A program made the position numbers and the translations under genes. Under the pieces are notes generated by a model that saw nothing but the letters and a program-made list of their open reading frames with translations, did no database searches and had not been told where the DNA came from. From Armatimonadetes bacterium UBA5419 (GTDB lineage Bacteria; Armatimonadota; UBA10988), in assembly GCA_002409445.1 (NCBI GenBank), contig DHNJ01000078.1, positions 1-6,479 of the forward strand: a stretch of DNA of 6,479 nucleotides, read 5' to 3'. Shown here piece after piece: positions 5,537 to 6,479 of this stretch. Position 1 is the first letter of the stretch. Every line of letters starts with the position of its first letter.

Positions 5537-6304
5537 ATGGGCAAGATTCCGATTGGCTTGCAGCTCTACTCGATCCGCCACGAAGCCGAGGCCGACCTGG
5601 CCGGCACGCTGAAGAAGATCGCCGCCATGGGCTACGAAGGCGCCGACTTCGCCGGCTACTACGGCCACTCGGCGGCCGACGTCAAGGCCATGCTCGACGA
5701 CGCCGGCCTGCGCTGTTGTGGCGGCCACCTCGGCCTCAACACGCTCCTAGGCGACGAGCTGCCCAAGACCATCGAGTACCAGGCGACCCTCGAGAACCCG
5801 TACCTAATCGTCCCCGGCCTGGGCGCCGAGTACACCGGCAGCGTCGAGAACTGGACGCGCACGGCCGGCGTGTTCAACGAGATCGCCGAGAAGCTCGCGC
5901 CGCACGGCATGTACACCGGCTACCACAACCACAACACCGAGTTCCCGCCGATCGACGGGCAGATCCCCTGGGAAGTCTTCATGTCGAACACCACCCAGCG
6001 GGTCATCGGCCAGCTGGACATGGGCAACGCGCTGTTTGGCGGCGCCGACCTGATCAGCCTCCTGCGCAAGTACCCCGGCCGCTCGGGCACCGTCCACCTC
6101 AAGCCGTACAAGACTGGCCTGGAGGGCGAGGCCGCCTTCCGCCCGATCATCGGCGAGGACAGCGTCCCCTGGGCCGACGTCTTCGAAGCCTGCGAGACCG
6201 TCGGCGGCACCCAGTGGTACATCGTCGAGTACGAATCCGACGCCTACCCGCCCCTCGAAGCCGTCCACCGCTGCCTCGACGCGCTGCGGGCGATGGACAA
6301 GTAG
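5537..6304 (+). CDS. Sugar phosphate isomerase/epimerase (xylose isomerase-like TIM barrel)
   Basis: A 255-residue protein of the AP-endonuclease-2 / xylose-isomerase-like TIM-barrel superfamily. It opens IPIGLQLYSIRHEAEADLAG (4-23), the usual first strand and helix of this group (GLQLYSIR), then IAAMGYEGADFAGYYG (28-43). The metal and acid-base ligands are visible at strand ends: YHNHNTEF (129-136) with H130, H132 and E135, GQLDMGNALFGG (158-169) with D161, TVHLKPYK (185-192) with H187, and IVEYES (229-234) with E231 and E233. A divalent-metal-dependent sugar or polyol isomerase or epimerase is therefore likely, but members act on many substrates (for example inositol intermediates, 3-keto sugars, tagatose and psicose) and the substrate cannot be read here. 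No signal peptide is seen, so it acts in the cytoplasm, unlike many secreted relatives. It is the last gene of the cassette, and the stem-loop at 6322-6356 follows its stop closely. Confidence 0.9.
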   Translation: MGKIPIGLQLYSIRHEAEADLAGTLKKIAAMGYEGADFAGYYGHSAADVKAMLDDAGLRCCGGHLGLNTLLGDELPKTIEYQATLENPYLIVPGLGAEYTGSVENWTRTAGVFNEIAEKLAPHGMYTGYHNHNTEFPPIDGQIPWEVFMSNTTQRVIGQLDMGNALFGGADLISLLRKYPGRSGTVHLKPYKTGLEGEAAFRPIIGEDSVPWADVFEACETVGGTQWYIVEYESDAYPPLEAVHRCLDALRAMDK

Positions 6305-6321
6305 GCAGGTTCGCTACAGCC

Positions 6322-6356
6322 CCGCGGTCCCGAGCCTGAACAGCCCGGGACCGCGG
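6322..6356 (+). terminator. Stem-loop downstream of the epimerase, possible transcript end
   Basis: CCGCGGTCCCG (6322-6332) pairs perfectly with CGGGACCGCGG (6346-6356) around a 13-base loop, starting 17 bases after the stop codon. It could end or stabilise the operon transcript. No T-run follows, so it is not a classic intrinsic terminator. Its right arm shares GCGG (6353-6356) with the next hairpin, so both cannot form at once. Confidence 0.4.
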
Positions 6357-6372
6357 ACACTCCTGTCCGCAG
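6347..6372. repeat. Dispersed hairpin repeat, copy B
   Basis: Identical to copy A over 26 bases, from GGGACC through the hairpin GCGGACACTCCTGTCCGC to AG. The arms lie at 6353-6359 and 6364-6370. The left part differs: instead of GGCCTAACT before GGGACC it has GCCTGAACAGCCC, which looks like the same segment with insertions. Confidence 0.8.
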
Positions 6373-6457
6373 GCATGACGCCGGCCCTCCAGGGACCGCC
6401 GGCGCCTCGACGGCATCGCCACGGCACTTCTTCGCCCCACCCGTCCTCTCACACCGT

Positions 6458-6479
6458 CGGCCTAACTGGGACCGCGGAC
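6458..6479. repeat. Dispersed hairpin repeat, copy C (cut by the right edge)
   Basis: The last 22 bases match the first 22 bases of copy A exactly, beginning CGGCCTAACTGGGACC and ending inside the first hairpin arm. The rest lies outside the window. It is in the same orientation as copies A and B. Confidence 0.8.

Larger units (their letters stand above)
6305..6479. other. Non-coding tail after the cassette, repeat-rich
   Basis: These 175 bases after the epimerase stop hold no credible gene. They contain a perfect 11-bp stem-loop, dispersed repeat copy B, an imperfect hairpin formed by two GCCGGC blocks (6380-6385 and 6398-6403), about 50 bases without feature and the truncated repeat copy C. 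Frames running through here read the repeat as C-G-Q-E-C-P-R-S on the minus strand, which is not a real protein. Confidence 0.7.

Noticed and set aside
2989..5544. An 851-residue open frame on the minus strand, antisense to the HAD gene and gnd
   Set aside because: It is the mirror of strong coding sequence in GC-rich DNA, where antisense stops are rare. Its translation is full of V, G, A, R, L and D without any family motif, and it crosses the intergenic repeat.
2923..6479. CRISPR array or composite transposon bounded by the hairpin repeats
   Set aside because: Only three copies exist, thousands of bases apart or separated by non-uniform spacing, with no Cas or transposase gene. The copies are in direct orientation around ordinary metabolic genes.

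Overview
This is a GC-rich bacterial window with two gene blocks facing away from each other. The left block, on the minus strand, reads tsaD, then holA, then a siroheme-decarboxylase-like (AhbA/NirD-type) Lrp/AsnC-family gene that runs off the left edge. The right block, on the plus strand, reads a HAD-superfamily phosphatase-like gene, then gnd (6-phosphogluconate dehydrogenase), then a sugar phosphate isomerase/epimerase. All six genes are complete or nearly so, with no frameshift seen. Most have purine-rich Shine-Dalgarno sequences, and all stops are standard, so translation is ordinary bacterial with code 11.

Organism: nothing in the window fixes the taxon. The GC-rich sequence, the dispersed intergenic hairpin repeats with core GCGGACACTCCTGTCCGC, the AhbA/NirD-like decarboxylase (usual in anaerobes that make heme through siroheme, and in heme d1 makers) and a HAD subfamily with a distinctive cap suggest an uncultured, probably anaerobic lineage such as Planctomycetota, Lentisphaerota or Hydrogenedentota. 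This is a low-confidence inference.

Layout: 1-505 siroheme-decarboxylase-like gene (minus, 3' end missing); 552-1739 holA (minus); 1729-2775 tsaD (minus, overlapping holA by 11 bases); 2776-3132 divergent intergenic region with a 31-base direct repeat, a perfect GC hairpin, one copy of the dispersed hairpin repeat and a candidate promoter; 3133-4038 HAD hydrolase; 4078-5493 gnd; 5537-6304 isomerase/epimerase; 6305-6479 non-coding tail with two more repeat copies, the last cut by the window edge.

How they work together: the left block is housekeeping (t6A tRNA modification, replicative clamp loading, probable heme synthesis) and looks co-transcribed. The right block is a compact sugar-phosphate cassette with 39- and 43-base gaps and a ribosome binding site before each gene: a phosphatase-like enzyme, the oxidative decarboxylation of 6-phosphogluconate, and a TIM-barrel sugar isomerase/epimerase. 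The substrates of the first and last enzymes cannot be read from sequence.

Both ends of the window look like assembly ends. The right end stops inside a repeat, and the left end begins exactly on an 18-base perfect inverted repeat. I see no defence system, mobile element, CRISPR array or RNA gene. The most unusual material is the repeat family and the HAD-gnd-epimerase cassette.
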